Source: Saltatorellus ferox
GTDB taxonomy: Bacteria; Planctomycetota; UBA1135; GCA-002686595
Direction: 5' to 3'
Length of the DNA: 64,000 nt
NCBI GenBank assembly: GCA_007751475.1
Contig: CP036434.1
Span: 5,895,524 to 5,959,523 of the forward strand
This document shows, piece after piece, positions 26,022 to 34,322 of this stretch. How positions within the stretch are numbered: position 1 is the first letter of the stretch; each line of letters opens with the position of its first letter. The position numbers and the translations under genes were made by a program. The notes under the pieces were generated by a model. That model worked only from the letters and a program-made list of their open reading frames with translations. It was not told the origin of the DNA and did not search any database.

Positions 26022-26522
26022 TTGGGTAAGAAGAAGCGGCAGCCCGGCGGCACCCCCGCCACGGCGAAGCTCGATGCGCTGGGGCTCGAGTACTTGGTGT
26101 TGACCTATGACCCCGAGGCTCTCGAGGATCTGGGATCGCTCGGGGAATCGGTGGCCCACGCCCTCGGCGTGGACCCTCCCCGGATGTTCAAGACGCTGAT
26201 CACTCTCGTCGACGGCGCGCCCACCTGTGCCATCGTCCCGACGTCGAGCGAGCTCTCCCTCAAGGCACTCGCGCGCGCGGCTGGCGGCAAGCGAGCCGAG
26301 ATGGCCGCTCCCGCCGACGCGGAGAAGTGGACCGGCTACGTGACGGGCGGGATCAGCCCGATCGGGCAAGCGCGATCCATGCGGCGCCTCGTCGACGCCT
26401 CGGCGGAGGATCACGAAAAAGTGGTGGTCAGCGCGGGCAAGCGCGGACTTCAGATCGAGCTGCCTGTCGCGGCCCTTCTACGAGCGAGCAACGCGACGAC
26501 CGCCCCGCTCTGCACGCCATGA
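26022..26522 (+). CDS. ybaK: Cys-tRNA(Pro) deacylase YbaK
   Basis: Edits Cys mischarged onto tRNA(Pro). 166 residues with the family hallmarks: LGVDPPRMFKTLI (the Lys equivalent to the YbaK catalytic Lys), CAIVPTSSELSLKAL and the GYVTGGISPIGQ motif. The start is TTG (26022), 18 bases after the hscA stop. It is probably the last gene of the ISC transcript, though its job is unrelated. The hairpin at 26526-26559 follows directly. Confidence 0.92.
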   Translation: MGKKKRQPGGTPATAKLDALGLEYLVLTYDPEALEDLGSLGESVAHALGVDPPRMFKTLITLVDGAPTCAIVPTSSELSLKALARAAGGKRAEMAAPADAEKWTGYVTGGISPIGQARSMRRLVDASAEDHEKVVVSAGKRGLQIELPVAALLRASNATTAPLCTP

Positions 26523-26525
26523 GAA

Positions 26526-26559
26526 GCGCGCCCGCCCTCGATTCCGAGGGCGGGCGCGC
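26526..26559. terminator. Strong bidirectional hairpin
   Basis: Perfect 15-base stem (26526-26540 with 26545-26559) and a 4-base loop (ATTC), all GC except one pair in each arm's inner end. It lies between convergent genes (ybaK and the fasciclin gene). No T-run follows on the plus strand; on the minus strand only TTCTC follows. Probably the 3' end of both transcripts. Confidence 0.8.
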
Positions 26560-26599
26560 CAGTTCAGGTTCTCACCTGATTCGTCGCAGGATCAAGAGA

Positions 26600-27967
26600 T
26601 CAGGGGAGCACGAAGCCCGGGGGCAGCAGCACCGTGTCGATCTTGTGAACGATCGCGTTGCGCGCGAACAGATCGGTTTCGACGAGGTCGCCGGTGACCT
26701 CGGCGCCCGTGTCGCCGTTCGAGAGAGTCACGACTCCCCCGGTCACCGTGATGGTGATCGTATCGCTGTCGATGTTGTCGACCGACGACGTGGTGATCAC
26801 TTCCCGTGCCTGGAGCGCGTCGGCGACGACGTGGTAGCGAAGGACCTCCTCGAGGAGCGCGTCGTTCGAGCCGTTCTGGAGAGCCGTCAGCGCCGGATCA
26901 GCCCAGGCCGCGTCCGTCGGGGCGAAGATCGTTGCGGCGGGGAGACCGTTCAGAGTCGTATCAAGACCCGTGATTGCGGTGACGTTGGCCGCGAGGGCGG
27001 TAAGATCCGTCTCGCCGGCGATGACGGTGACGACCTCGTCACGGGTCGCGATCACGCCGTCGATCTCGTGGATCAGGCTCTGGGTCGTCGGAATGTTGAA
27101 GGCCGTGATGTCGATGCCGTCGACCGTCGGCGCCATGCCCGTGACGGCGCCGAAGTAGAGCAGCGATCCGCCAGCGCTGGTGGCGTCACCGGCGGTGACG
27201 ACTGCGCTCGCGGTGTTGCCGGCACCCGAGACGATGTGAGCGTTCAGCAGAGCGTCCACGTCGACCTGGGCAGCGCCGGCCAGGAAGTCGGCGAAGTCCG
27301 CCGCGCCAGCGTTCGTGGCGAAGGTCTCGAACGCGGCGTCCGACGGGGCAAGCACCGTGATCGGTGCAGCGGTCAGGTCGAGCGACGAGGCCGCGGCAGC
27401 GGCGAGCAGGTTGTCGAAGCCGCGATCGGTGAGCGCCGCGGCGATACCGGCCGGCGGGAGGAGGACGGAGTCGATGACGTGGATGCGGCCGTTGCCGACG
27501 ATGCTGTCGGCGGTGGCGACGCGGGCGTCGTTGATGTAAAGGCTGCCGTCGACGGAGTCGATGATCACGTCGGCACCGTTGTTGGTCACCGCGCTGGAGA
27601 GAGCGCTGGCAGCCGCCGAGCTGACGTCGCCGGCCACCACGTGGTAGCGGAGCGCGGCCTCGAGGTCAGCCACGTTGAGCGGATCGGTCAGGAACGCCAG
27701 GGTGTCCGCGTCGAGCGCCGCGAAGGCCGCGTTGCTCGGGGCAAACAGCGTGAAAGGACCGGTGCCCGCGAGGACGGTGTCGAGACCCGTGTCTTCGAGG
27801 AGGCTCGCCAGGGTCGTGAGACCGAGGCTGTCGACGCCCGCCGTGACGTTGGCCGGGTTCATCGGCGGCTGGTTGGTGCCACCGTCGTCGTCGCTGCTGC
27901 AGCCAGCCGCGAGTAGCGATGCCAGCGCAATGGCGGGAGTGAGGGTGTTCGTGAGAGTGAGTTTCAT
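26600..27967 (-). CDS. Fasciclin (FAS1) domain lipoprotein, three domains
   Basis: 455 residues. A lipoprotein signal (LAAGCSSDDDGG) is followed by three FAS1 repeats of about 130 residues, each with the TLFAPSNAAF / VLAPSDAAF / IFAPTDAAW box near its start and an ending box (HVIDSVLLPP, HEIDGVI, HKIDTVLLPP). FAS1 proteins act in adhesion at the cell surface. Start set at the ATG at 27967 by the signal peptide. The middle domain is a little shorter and the third lacks some conserved His-box residues. Confidence 0.92.
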   Translation of the reverse strand: MKLTLTNTLTPAIALASLLAAGCSSDDDGGTNQPPMNPANVTAGVDSLGLTTLASLLEDTGLDTVLAGTGPFTLFAPSNAAFAALDADTLAFLTDPLNVADLEAALRYHVVAGDVSSAAASALSSAVTNNGADVIIDSVDGSLYINDARVATADSIVGNGRIHVIDSVLLPPAGIAAALTDRGFDNLLAAAAASSLDLTAAPITVLAPSDAAFETFATNAGAADFADFLAGAAQVDVDALLNAHIVSGAGNTASAVVTAGDATSAGGSLLYFGAVTGMAPTVDGIDITAFNIPTTQSLIHEIDGVIATRDEVVTVIAGETDLTALAANVTAITGLDTTLNGLPAATIFAPTDAAWADPALTALQNGSNDALLEEVLRYHVVADALQAREVITTSSVDNIDSDTITITVTGGVVTLSNGDTGAEVTGDLVETDLFARNAIVHKIDTVLLPPGFVLP

Positions 27968-28201
27968 GTGCGTGAGTCGGTATGCGGGGAAAGGGATGGG
28001 GTCCATACGGACGCGTCCAATTCGTTTCGGTTGGCTCCCCCAGTGCGGATGCAGCAGGCCCCGAGGATTCTGTCTTCCAGAGAAAGCAGGACCTAAGGCA
28101 GCCGTGAAGGCATCCTCAGAGGCGGGAGACCAACCGGGGCAGACAGCATTGCGTCCAGGCCGCCGCTATCCTCGTCAATTCCGTGGTAGATTTCCCGTCC
28201 C

Positions 28202-29656
28202 ATGAGCAAGCGACAAAAGAAGAGCCGGTCCCCCCAAGCGGGCGGCGCCGCCACCAAAGGTCTGAAGAAGGCTGGCCCGAGTCGTGAAGAGAGCGTCAAT
28301 GCGGCCCTCAAGGCGTCCTACGAGCGCCTCCAGCGCCGTCAGTACGAGAAAGCCGAGGTGATCCTCCGCAAGGCGCTCTCGGAGCTGGGACGCGACCCCA
28401 GGATGCTCGGGAACCTCGTGGCAGCCCTCGAGAACCAGGGCCGCGGTGAAGAGGCGCTCACGGTGGCGCGTTCGGCCGTCGAGCATTTCCCCGAAGACGC
28501 CCAGAGCCACAACAACCTCGGCGCCATCACCAAGTTCCAGGGTGATCTGGCCCAGGCCGAAGCCTCGTTCCGCCGCGCGGTCGAGCTGGCCCCGGACTAC
28601 GCGGACGCGTGGCGGCACCTGGCCGGTCTGAAGACGTTCACCAGCGCCGACGATCCGGACCTCGCGCACATGCGCGATCTCCTCCAGCGCATGCCGCGCA
28701 ACAATCCCCAGCGCGCCGCCATCTACTTCGCGATCGCCCGCGCCCTCGACGAGATCGGCGACACGGACGAAGCCTTCACCCACTTCGAGCGCGGCAACCG
28801 CGCTCGCCGGGGCACGCTGCGGTTCAGCGCACCGGACCTCAGCCGCCTCATCAGCGAGACCATCGAGCTCCAGTCCGCCGAACTCATCGGACGCGGCCCG
28901 GCCGAGGGAGCACCCGATGACGCACCCATCCTCATCGTCGGCATGCCGCGCTCCGGCTCGACGCTGATCGAGCAGGTCCTCGCGAGCCACCCCGACGTGG
29001 AAGGTGTCGGCGAGGTCCCTGACCTCCCCCGCGCCCTCGATCCGTTCATCGACGACCCGAAGTTCCGGATGCGCTCCTTGAGCCTGCTCAGCGACGACGA
29101 GCTGGCGACCGTGGGCAAGGCGTACGCGCTGTCGCTGAAGAAGCGCGCCCCCGAGGCCGGACGCATCGTGGACAAGTTCCTGACCAACTACATCCACCTG
29201 GGAACCCTCCACCGGGCCCTCCCGAACGCGCGCATCATCCACGCGACCCGGGACCCCCTCGACAACGCCTTCGGCTGCTACACGACCCTCTTCACCTCCG
29301 AGGTCCCGTTCGTCTACGACTTCAAGGAAATCGCAGCCACGATCGCGGAGTCCGGCCGCCTGATGGATCACTGGAAGTCGGTGATGCCGCACGCGATCCA
29401 CGAGGTGAAGTACGAGTCGATGGTGTCCGATCTCGAGGGGGAAACCCGCAGGCTGCTGGAGTTCCTGGGCCTCCCGTGGAGCGACCGCTGCCTCGATTTC
29501 CACAACACCGACCGCCGCGTGAACTCGGCCAGCGCGACCCAGGTCCGCAAGCCCCTCTACAGTTCGTCCGTGGGGCGCTGGAAGCGCTATGAGAGCCACC
29601 TCGCGCCGATGAAGCGCGCCCTCGCCGAATACGGCGTCATCGACAGCGCGAGCTGA
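28202..29656 (+). CDS. TPR-sulfotransferase fusion protein
   Basis: 484 residues in two parts. The N-terminal half has TPR-like repeats (about residues 30-180: AEVILRKALSELGRDP, NNLGAITKFQGDLAQAEASFRRAV, AIARALDEIGDTDEAFTHFERGN). The C-terminal half is a P-loop sulfotransferase with the PAPS 5'-phosphosulfate motif GMPRSGSTLIEQ (about residue 240). Such TPR-sulfotransferases occur often in planctomycetes; the acceptor is unknown. It carries a basic, disordered start and no signal peptide. Confidence 0.87.
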   Translation: MSKRQKKSRSPQAGGAATKGLKKAGPSREESVNAALKASYERLQRRQYEKAEVILRKALSELGRDPRMLGNLVAALENQGRGEEALTVARSAVEHFPEDAQSHNNLGAITKFQGDLAQAEASFRRAVELAPDYADAWRHLAGLKTFTSADDPDLAHMRDLLQRMPRNNPQRAAIYFAIARALDEIGDTDEAFTHFERGNRARRGTLRFSAPDLSRLISETIELQSAELIGRGPAEGAPDDAPILIVGMPRSGSTLIEQVLASHPDVEGVGEVPDLPRALDPFIDDPKFRMRSLSLLSDDELATVGKAYALSLKKRAPEAGRIVDKFLTNYIHLGTLHRALPNARIIHATRDPLDNAFGCYTTLFTSEVPFVYDFKEIAATIAESGRLMDHWKSVMPHAIHEVKYESMVSDLEGETRRLLEFLGLPWSDRCLDFHNTDRRVNSASATQVRKPLYSSSVGRWKRYESHLAPMKRALAEYGVIDSAS

Positions 29657-29685
29657 TCGCGCCCCGTTTCCGTGACCCGACAGGC

Positions 29686-29970
29686 ATGACCCAGCGACTC
29701 CAGGAAGGATCTGCCCAGTGCCCCTGCTGCGACTACTACTCGCTGCAGGAACGGGGCGGGTTCGAGATCTGCCCCGTGTGCTACTGGGAAGACGACGGCC
29801 AGGACCTCGACGCCCTGGACGAGGTCTCCGGCCCGAACCACATCACCCTGCGAACGGCCCGGCAGAACTTCGAGCGCCAGGGAGCGGCCGACGCCGCCGC
29901 GGTCTCGCTGGTCGCGAGCCCGGAAGCCCGCTACGGCCTGCGCCGCGAGCAGCGGGCGACCTACTTCTGA
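29686..29970 (+). CDS. CPCC-type cysteine-rich protein
   Basis: 94 residues with the Cys_rich_CPCC pattern: CPCCDYYSLQERGGFEICPVCYWEDDGQD, so four cysteines probably bind zinc. The rest (SGPNHITLRTARQNFERQG) is the usual extension of this family. Function unknown. It follows the sulfotransferase gene by 29 bases on the same strand and may share its transcript. Confidence 0.85.
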   Translation: MTQRLQEGSAQCPCCDYYSLQERGGFEICPVCYWEDDGQDLDALDEVSGPNHITLRTARQNFERQGAADAAAVSLVASPEARYGLRREQRATYF

Positions 29971-30102
29971 TCCGACTCTTCCCCGCAGCCCACTGCAGAA
30001 AAGGCTGGTAGGGCCGGATGAGCTGCGCTACCTAGACCGGAAGCGTTCCCTCGAGAACCGCGGGCCGCTGATTCGAAGGCGAGTCCCCCGGCAGAAACGC
30101 GC

Positions 30103-30490
30103 ATGCCTTCGAAGGCGCGCAACGCCTCCCGGGGCTCGAGCGATCTCCCCTGGTTTGCGGACGTCACCTACGCTTCGCTCCATGGGGACCCCTTCTGGCT
30201 GCGCGACGATGCGGCACTTCAGTCGCTCGCCGGATCCGTCCGTGACTGGAGCGAGGTTCTGCCCACTCTCACCGACCCGGGGCGACGTCCAACGCCTTCA
30301 GCAGTCCTTCCTCCTGGGGTTCGAGCTCGTCGCGATCGAGGACGCGGACGACTTCTACTAAACCTGGATCGTCATCGAAGACCGTCTTCGTCGAGTCTGT
30401 CCTCCAAAGCTCCGGCTGATCGTGGACCACCCGAAGCTTCCAGGCCTGGTACAGGGACTCATCCGGTGGCGCCGCTCGCGACCTCAGGGA
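30103..30490 (+). pseudogene. Probable gene remnant with frameshift and in-frame stop
   Basis: In the 29971-30743 gap the plus strand shows coding-like third-position GC. A frame reading DLPWFADVTYASLHGDPF...LTDPG (about 30140-30285) continues in a second frame as DVQRLQQSFLLGFELVAIEDADDFY (about 30286-30360). That meets a TAA, then continues as TWIVIEDRLRRVCPPKLRLIVDHPK. I recognise no family. The evidence is composition and word-like sequence only, so treat it as a likely decayed gene. Confidence 0.3.
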
Positions 30491-30680
30491 TGAAGTCGAT
30501 AGCGGCGGCGTTCGCCAGCTCCCTGGTCCGCCCTACGACTTGGCGCCCGTAGCGGCTTCCGAGCCAGAGTGACGGCACGGGGCGCGATCCAGGGAGGGAT
30601 CCGTGACTGGTGTCCAGATGACCCCACGGAGTCAGGACCGAAGGGGCCCATAGGATCCCCTGAAACGGCTCGGGAAACGC
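30459..30680 (-). pseudogene. TorD-like chaperone fragment
   Basis: The frame from about 30680 down to the TGA at 30459 ends SLWLGSRYGRQVVGRTRELANAAAIDFIPEVASGATG. Over 35 residues it matches the TorD-like protein at 37297-37854 (SLWIEGRYEGHIVARIRELAKSAALDF...) at about 20 positions. No start codon with a plausible N-terminus was found, and the second half of the family is missing or frameshifted. A remnant of a duplicated chaperone gene is the best reading. Confidence 0.5.
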
Positions 30681-30743
30681 CATGATGACTTCGCGGATCC
30701 ATTCTGTTCCGCGATCGGAAGGCGCCTGTGGGCCGACTCCCCC

Positions 30744-33272
30744 ATGGAACGAATCTGTACGAGTGATCGAGCTGGCAGCCAGGCGGCAGGCCTCCAGGGA
30801 CTGGGCGCCCAGGAAGCCTCCCAACAGCGCCAGCGATTCGGCCGCAACGACGTGGTCGATGCGTCCCCACATCCGTGGCTGACTCTGCTCAGAGAAACCG
30901 CGAAGGATCCCATGCTCTGGTTCCTCGTCCTGGCAGGTGGCCTCTACGCCCTCCTCGGGCAGATGTCTGAGTCGATCACCCTGTTCGTCTCGATCCTCCC
31001 GCTCGTCGCCATGGATGCCGTGCTCCACCGGCGGACCCAGGCCTCGACCGAAGGCCTTCAGTCGCGAATGGCAGAGAGCGCGCGGGTGGAACGGGACGGC
31101 GCTGTCGTTGAAGTGGCGGCTCACGAACTCGTCCCCGGAGACCTCGTCCTCGTTGCGGACGGCGAGTTCTTTCCGGCGGATGGCGTGGTGGTGAAAGGTG
31201 AGGGCCTGCAGATCGATGAATCCGCGCTGACGGGCGAAGCGTACCCGGTGGTCAGGTCGCCGCTCGAAGACCTGAAGAAGCTGGGGCGCCCCGAGTTCGC
31301 GGTTCCAGACGACCACCTCGGGCTGGCAGGAACGCGCCTCTTGACCGGCGAAGCGCAACTGCGCGTGGTGTGGACGGGCGATTCGACCCTCTATGGCGAA
31401 ATCGTGAGGCTGGCGCAGCTCGGCCGATTCGAGCGAACTCCGCTCCAGCTTGCCATCGGACGCCTCGTGCGCGTGCTCGTCATTGCAGCGGTCGTGCTCT
31501 GTGCCGTGCTGGCCGTGGCAGAGCTCCTACGAGGTGCAGGCTGGGTCGACGCGCTGGTCAGCGCCGTCACCCTCGCCATCGCCGCGATTCCCGAGGAGTT
31601 TCCGGTGGTCTTCACCATGTTCCTCGCCGTCGGCGTCTACCGCCTGGCGCACCGCAAAGCCCTCGTTCGTCGAGCCGTGTCGGTCGAGAACATCGGACGC
31701 ATCAGCTGCATCTGCTCCGACAAGACGGGCACGTTGACCCGCGGGGAGCTGCAGCTGACGCACTGGTTACCGGTGGACGAGGCTCATCCAGAAGGGCTGC
31801 AGTCCGCGGCCGCGCTCGCCGCACGCGTGGAGAGTGGCGACCCCCTGGACGTCGCCATCTTCGAGGCGCTTCGCACCGTCGCCGAGAACGGGAACCAGGC
31901 CTCGCCGCCGCAGGAGCCGCGGGTGCTCGCCGCCTTTCCTTTCACCGAGGATCGTCGCCGGGAGACGACGGTGGCTGTCTCGGAGGGCATGGTCCACATC
32001 GCGGTGAAGGGGGCCCCCGAGACCATCCTGGGGCTTTGTTCGCAGGGCGGCGACGAGCGGATCGCGTGGGCGAAGCGAGCGGACAACCTGGCGGCCGAAG
32101 GGCACAAGGTCATCGCTTGCGCGGCGCAAAGTTTCCCTGGTTCGGAATGGAGCGGGCAAGAGCCCTCAACAGGCTTCGATTTCGTGGGATTGCTGGGCCT
32201 CGAGGATCCTGTCCGAGAGGGTGCGGCCGAAGCGGTACGACGCTGCCAGAAGGCAGGAATCCGGGTGCTGATGATCACCGGGGATCATCCGGACACGGCC
32301 GCAGCCATTGCCCGCGAGCTGGGGCTGGGGTCGCCACAGGGCGCGGACGCGAAGGCGGATGGACACGCCCCGCGCGTCGTCGTGGGCCAGGAGCTGGCGG
32401 ACGCGGGCGAGGAGGGACTCGATGGGCTGATCGCGAAGGCCGACGTGGTCGCTCGCGCACTCCCTTCCCAGAAGCTTGCCATCGTGCGGGCGCTGCAACG
32501 CCAGGGCGAGATCGTTGCGGTGACCGGCGACGGCGTGAACGACGTGCCCGCGCTCCAGGCTGCCGACGTGGGCATCGCCATGGGCGAGCGCGGCACGCGA
32601 AGCGCCCGCGAAGTCGCTGCGATCGTGCTGCTCGACGACAACTTCCGAACGATCGTGCATGCGATCGCCGAGGGACGGCAGCTCTTCCGAAACCTGCAGC
32701 GTTCGTTCCAGTACCTGCTGATGGTGCACGCCGGACTCGTCCTGTCTGCCACGCTGATCCCACTCGCTGGCTACCCAACGCTCTTCCTCCCCATCCACAT
32801 CGTCTGGCTCGAGCTCCTCATTCACCCGAGCGCGATGCTCGCCTTCCAGGACTCTTCGGCCGACGGCCAGCTGGCTGGCGGCGTGGATCGATCGCGAGCG
32901 ACGTTCTTCTCAACCCGCGAGTGGGGACTCATCGTGTTCGTCGGAGCGCTCCTCGTGGTGGGCGTGTTCCTGAGCTACCGCGCAGCCCTGGGAGCCGAAC
33001 TGGACGTCGAGCGCGCCCGCGCGATGGCCATGCTCGTGATGAGCCTCGCAAGCGCTGGGCTCGTGGCCGGGCTGACACGGCTACGGACGGCCGCTGCCCG
33101 CTGGATCGTCGTCGGATCGGTCAGCCTTGCTGCCCTCTTGATCCAGCTGCCCTGGCTGGCAGGACGCCTGCACGTGGAGCCCCTCGGGCCCATGGACTGG
33201 GCCCTGGCCCTCCTGACGGTTGCGGTGGCGTGCGCCCCGATCTCGAGACTTGGCGGCACCACAGATGCATGA
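30744..33272 (+). CDS. Cation-translocating P-type ATPase (P2-like)
   Basis: 842 residues. The order is typical: cation-ATPase N-terminal segment (residues 15-50), actuator motif TGEA (about residue 160), membrane motif AIPEEFPVVFT, phosphorylation site CSDKTGTLTRG, ATP-binding KGAPETILG, hinge TGDGVNDVPAL, then four or more C-terminal helices. The fold resembles Ca/Na/K P2-type pumps, but PEEFP replaces the PEGLP of Ca-ATPases, so the ion is uncertain. The N-terminus is short (about 60 residues before the first helix). It lies 167 bases upstream of the GTPase module and may not be part of it. Confidence 0.9.
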   Translation: MERICTSDRAGSQAAGLQGLGAQEASQQRQRFGRNDVVDASPHPWLTLLRETAKDPMLWFLVLAGGLYALLGQMSESITLFVSILPLVAMDAVLHRRTQASTEGLQSRMAESARVERDGAVVEVAAHELVPGDLVLVADGEFFPADGVVVKGEGLQIDESALTGEAYPVVRSPLEDLKKLGRPEFAVPDDHLGLAGTRLLTGEAQLRVVWTGDSTLYGEIVRLAQLGRFERTPLQLAIGRLVRVLVIAAVVLCAVLAVAELLRGAGWVDALVSAVTLAIAAIPEEFPVVFTMFLAVGVYRLAHRKALVRRAVSVENIGRISCICSDKTGTLTRGELQLTHWLPVDEAHPEGLQSAAALAARVESGDPLDVAIFEALRTVAENGNQASPPQEPRVLAAFPFTEDRRRETTVAVSEGMVHIAVKGAPETILGLCSQGGDERIAWAKRADNLAAEGHKVIACAAQSFPGSEWSGQEPSTGFDFVGLLGLEDPVREGAAEAVRRCQKAGIRVLMITGDHPDTAAAIARELGLGSPQGADAKADGHAPRVVVGQELADAGEEGLDGLIAKADVVARALPSQKLAIVRALQRQGEIVAVTGDGVNDVPALQAADVGIAMGERGTRSAREVAAIVLLDDNFRTIVHAIAEGRQLFRNLQRSFQYLLMVHAGLVLSATLIPLAGYPTLFLPIHIVWLELLIHPSAMLAFQDSSADGQLAGGVDRSRATFFSTREWGLIVFVGALLVVGVFLSYRAALGAELDVERARAMAMLVMSLASAGLVAGLTRLRTAAARWIVVGSVSLAALLIQLPWLAGRLHVEPLGPMDWALALLTVAVACAPISRLGGTTDA

Positions 33273-33439
33273 GCTCCACCGTGCTTCGAGGCAGAATGCG
33301 TCCAGCACGTGTCTATCTGAACGAACGGACAGCCCATTCCAGCCCCTGGCACGTCGGTGACCCGATAGACCCATCGCGTGGCACAGATCGAGGCTGAGCG
33401 CTCAAGTGCCGAAGGTCACCTGTCGATGCCGCAGTAGAC

Positions 33440-33790
33440 ATGACCAAGACCACAGCGCAGAAGACCCATTCAGCCGCCGGCTCCACGAGCCCGGCTACGA
33501 CCGCGGCCGAAGAAGCGGAGGCCCTCTCGCGAGTCAGGGATCTCCTGTTCGGGGAGACCGCCCGAGAGCACTCGGACCAGCTCCAGGTGCTACAAGAGCA
33601 GATCGACCACGAGGTCGAGGCCCTGCGCGCGGAGTACGAGGTGGAGATGGCCAGTCTCCGGGCGGAGATGAAGCGCGAGTTCGACTCACTTCGATGGCAG
33701 CTGAACGATCTCGCCACCGCCAAGGTCGCTCGCCAGGATCTCGGTGCCATACTGACCGAGATGGCGGACCGACTGGCGACGGTCGGCTAA
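33440..33790 (+). CDS. Coiled-coil protein at the head of the GTPase signalling module
   Basis: 116 residues. A Thr/Ala-rich disordered start (residues 1-28) is followed by RVRDLLFGE and a long coiled coil (QLQVLQEQIDHEVEALRAEYEVEM...LRWQLND), then a short end DLGAILTEMADRLATVG. It has no membrane segment. Only 7 bases separate it from the GTPase gene, so it is likely cotranscribed and could be an effector, scaffold or GTPase regulator. I recall similar short coiled-coil genes near such GTPases, without a known function. Confidence 0.7.
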   Translation: MTKTTAQKTHSAAGSTSPATTAAEEAEALSRVRDLLFGETAREHSDQLQVLQEQIDHEVEALRAEYEVEMASLRAEMKREFDSLRWQLNDLATAKVARQDLGAILTEMADRLATVG

Positions 33791-33797
33791 GTGAGCC

Positions 33798-34322
33798 ATG
33801 GGTCTTAGCGTCGATGCAACGCCTCGAAAGAGGAAGTTCGTCAAGAAGGTCGTGATCCTCGGGCACTTCGGCGTGGGCAAGACGAGCCTCGTGCGTCGAT
33901 TCGTCCACTCGATGTTCAGCGAGGACTACCACACCACCATCGGCGTGAAGATCGACAAGAAGGTGATCGAGACCGAGGATCACCAGCTGTCCATGGTGCT
34001 ATGGGACGTCGAGGGAGGCGCGGATCAGGAGCGCATTCCCAGATCCTACTTTCTGGGCACGCACGGAGTCTTCTACGTGTGCGACCTGACAAGACCCAAC
34101 ACCTTCATGGACATTGACAGGAACCTGCAAGTCGTGAAGGAGCGCTCCCCGGCAGCGTCTGTCGTCGTCGTGGGCAACAAGGTGGATCTGCTCAGCTCGA
34201 CCCAGCGCGCTTCGTTCGAGTCGGGTGAGAAGCTGCTGCTGGACTTCATCAGCAGCGCCGGCACCGGGGAGAACGTGGATCGCGCCTTCGGCGTACTCGG
34301 GTCAAGGATGCTCCTCCCTTGA
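33798..34322 (+). CDS. Rab/Ras-like small GTPase
   Basis: 174 residues with all five G motifs: G1 GHFGVGKTSLV, G2 YHTTIGVK (Thr about 46), G3 WDVEGG, G4 GNKVD and G5 region SSAGTGEN. G3 has Glu where Rab proteins usually have Ala or Thr, and Gly after it where the catalytic Gln would be. Hydrolysis may therefore be slow or need a partner. No lipidation Cys at the C-terminus. It overlaps the downstream kinase start by 4 bases (TTGA). Bacterial Rab-like GTPases of this kind occur next to kinases in other phyla and are mostly uncharacterised. Confidence 0.9.
   Translation: MGLSVDATPRKRKFVKKVVILGHFGVGKTSLVRRFVHSMFSEDYHTTIGVKIDKKVIETEDHQLSMVLWDVEGGADQERIPRSYFLGTHGVFYVCDLTRPNTFMDIDRNLQVVKERSPAASVVVVGNKVDLLSSTQRASFESGEKLLLDFISSAGTGENVDRAFGVLGSRMLLP

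Noticed and set aside
24045..26414. A 789-codon open frame on the minus strand opposite hscA
   Set aside because: hscA is certain on the plus strand; the antisense product is low-complexity Arg/Leu/Asp/Val with no domain.
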